Shown here piece by piece: positions 6,108-6,461 of a stretch of DNA of 6,461 nt. Origin of the DNA: CAYQJV01 sp964417925 (GTDB taxonomy: Bacteria > Hydrothermota > Tepidihabitantia > B3-TA06 > CAYQJV01). The notes under the pieces are model-generated. The model ran no database searches. It was given only the letters and a program-made list of their open reading frames with translations, and had not been told where the DNA came from. The stretch spans positions 1 through 6,461 of the forward strand of contig CAYQJV010000062.1 of assembly GCA_964417925.1 (NCBI GenBank). Direction: 5' to 3'. The position numbers and the translations under genes are program-made. Within the stretch, counting starts at the first letter, position 1. The number at the start of each line of letters is the position of its first letter.

Positions 6108-6461
6108 TTGAAAAAAGGTAAATTTATGGGTAAAGGTTTTGGTCCTTTACCTCAGGCGCCAAAAACAAAGAGGAAGAGATATAAAGTGCGAGGGATTTTA
6201 TGGAGAAGTTTATGCAGGTTGTGCCGTATTAAGATAAGGAGAGTGCAGACCGATAATGGGAAGGAGTTTGAGGAGCATCTTGAGAGGCTTTTAAGGGAGA
6301 TGGGGATTGTGCATTATTATAATTATCCTCGTAGTGCTCAGAGTAATGCTTATGTGGAGAGGTTTAACAAGGATATTGCAGGAGCATTATGTTAGGGGAG
6401 GTATGAGGATGAGATGCTGGATATAGAGAGGTTTAATGTTTCTTTGATGGATTATCTTAAT
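6108..6461 (+). pseudogene. Broken DDE (rve-type) transposase, runs off the window
   Basis: The C-terminal half of an integrase-core transposase, probably IS481-like, is clear: RRVQTDNGKEF carries the second catalytic Asp, and YPRSAQSNAYVERFNKDI the catalytic Glu. The piece is damaged. After a basic start (APKTKRKRYK) the frame shifts near 6185 into ARDFMEKFMQVVPY (6188-6229) and back near 6230 into IRRVQTDNG. Then an in-frame TAG at 6393-6395 interrupts before RYEDEMLDIERFN and LMDYLN, which continue past the window edge. The segment that should hold the first catalytic Asp, roughly 100 residues in full-length relatives, is absent between the basic stretch and ARDFMEKF. The element cannot be active by itself. 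Confidence 0.8.

Noticed and set aside
5914..6111. Plus-strand open frame of 65 codons opposite the TPR-like remnant
   Set aside because: Its Phe/Ile-rich sequence mirrors the complement of the more protein-like reverse frame, and there is no ribosome-binding site.

Overview
The window is AT-rich bacterial DNA. It holds a lipid II flippase gene (murJ), the wreck of a gene for a large exported beta-helix protein, an intact gene for an exported deacetylase-like protein, and at the right edge a transposase remnant facing a truncated small gene. The two exported proteins carry C-terminal tails resembling type IX secretion (T9SS type A) sorting domains. Together with the Kre9/KNH-like and choice-of-anchor-style modules, this suggests an FCB-group or candidate-phylum bacterium (WOR-3/Hydrothermae-like genomes have this style of protein). 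That placement is inference from protein style, not from a marker gene. Layout: 1-93 holds a short leader with a good sigma70-type promoter whose predicted transcription start falls on the TTG start codon of murJ (94-1626), a full-length intact MurJ/MviN. A second, consensus-perfect promoter (TTGACA, 16 bp, TATAAT) at 1660-1687 drives what was once one gene of about 770 codons (1688-4022). Its architecture was: signal peptide, a 'NLNDSGEGS' CSLREA/choice-of-anchor-type N-terminus, right-handed parallel beta-helix coils, an Ig-like linker, a Kre9/KNH-like Ig domain, and a sorting-type tail. It is now broken by an in-frame TGA, an in-frame TAA and at least eight frameshifts. The pieces read collinearly, and several shifts sit exactly on A or T runs. 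After an 82-bp gap with an imperfect stem-loop comes an intact 546-codon gene (4105-5745) with a short signal-like N-terminus, an H-rich deacetylase-like core and a sorting-type tail. The stretch 5746-6461 holds a perfect AT-rich inverted repeat, a small reverse-strand TPR-like remnant (5872-6087), and a DDE transposase remnant (6108-6461, running off the window) that is frameshifted, carries a TAG stop and has lost the region of its first catalytic Asp. How it fits together: murJ serves peptidoglycan synthesis. The two following genes encode surface or secreted polysaccharide-related proteins, of which only the second still looks functional. The right edge looks like an insertion-sequence scar. 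I see no tRNA, rRNA, CRISPR array or riboswitch. The main points for a second look are the locus-specific decay behind a perfect promoter, the unusual deacetylase-like protein, and the possible leaderless start of murJ.
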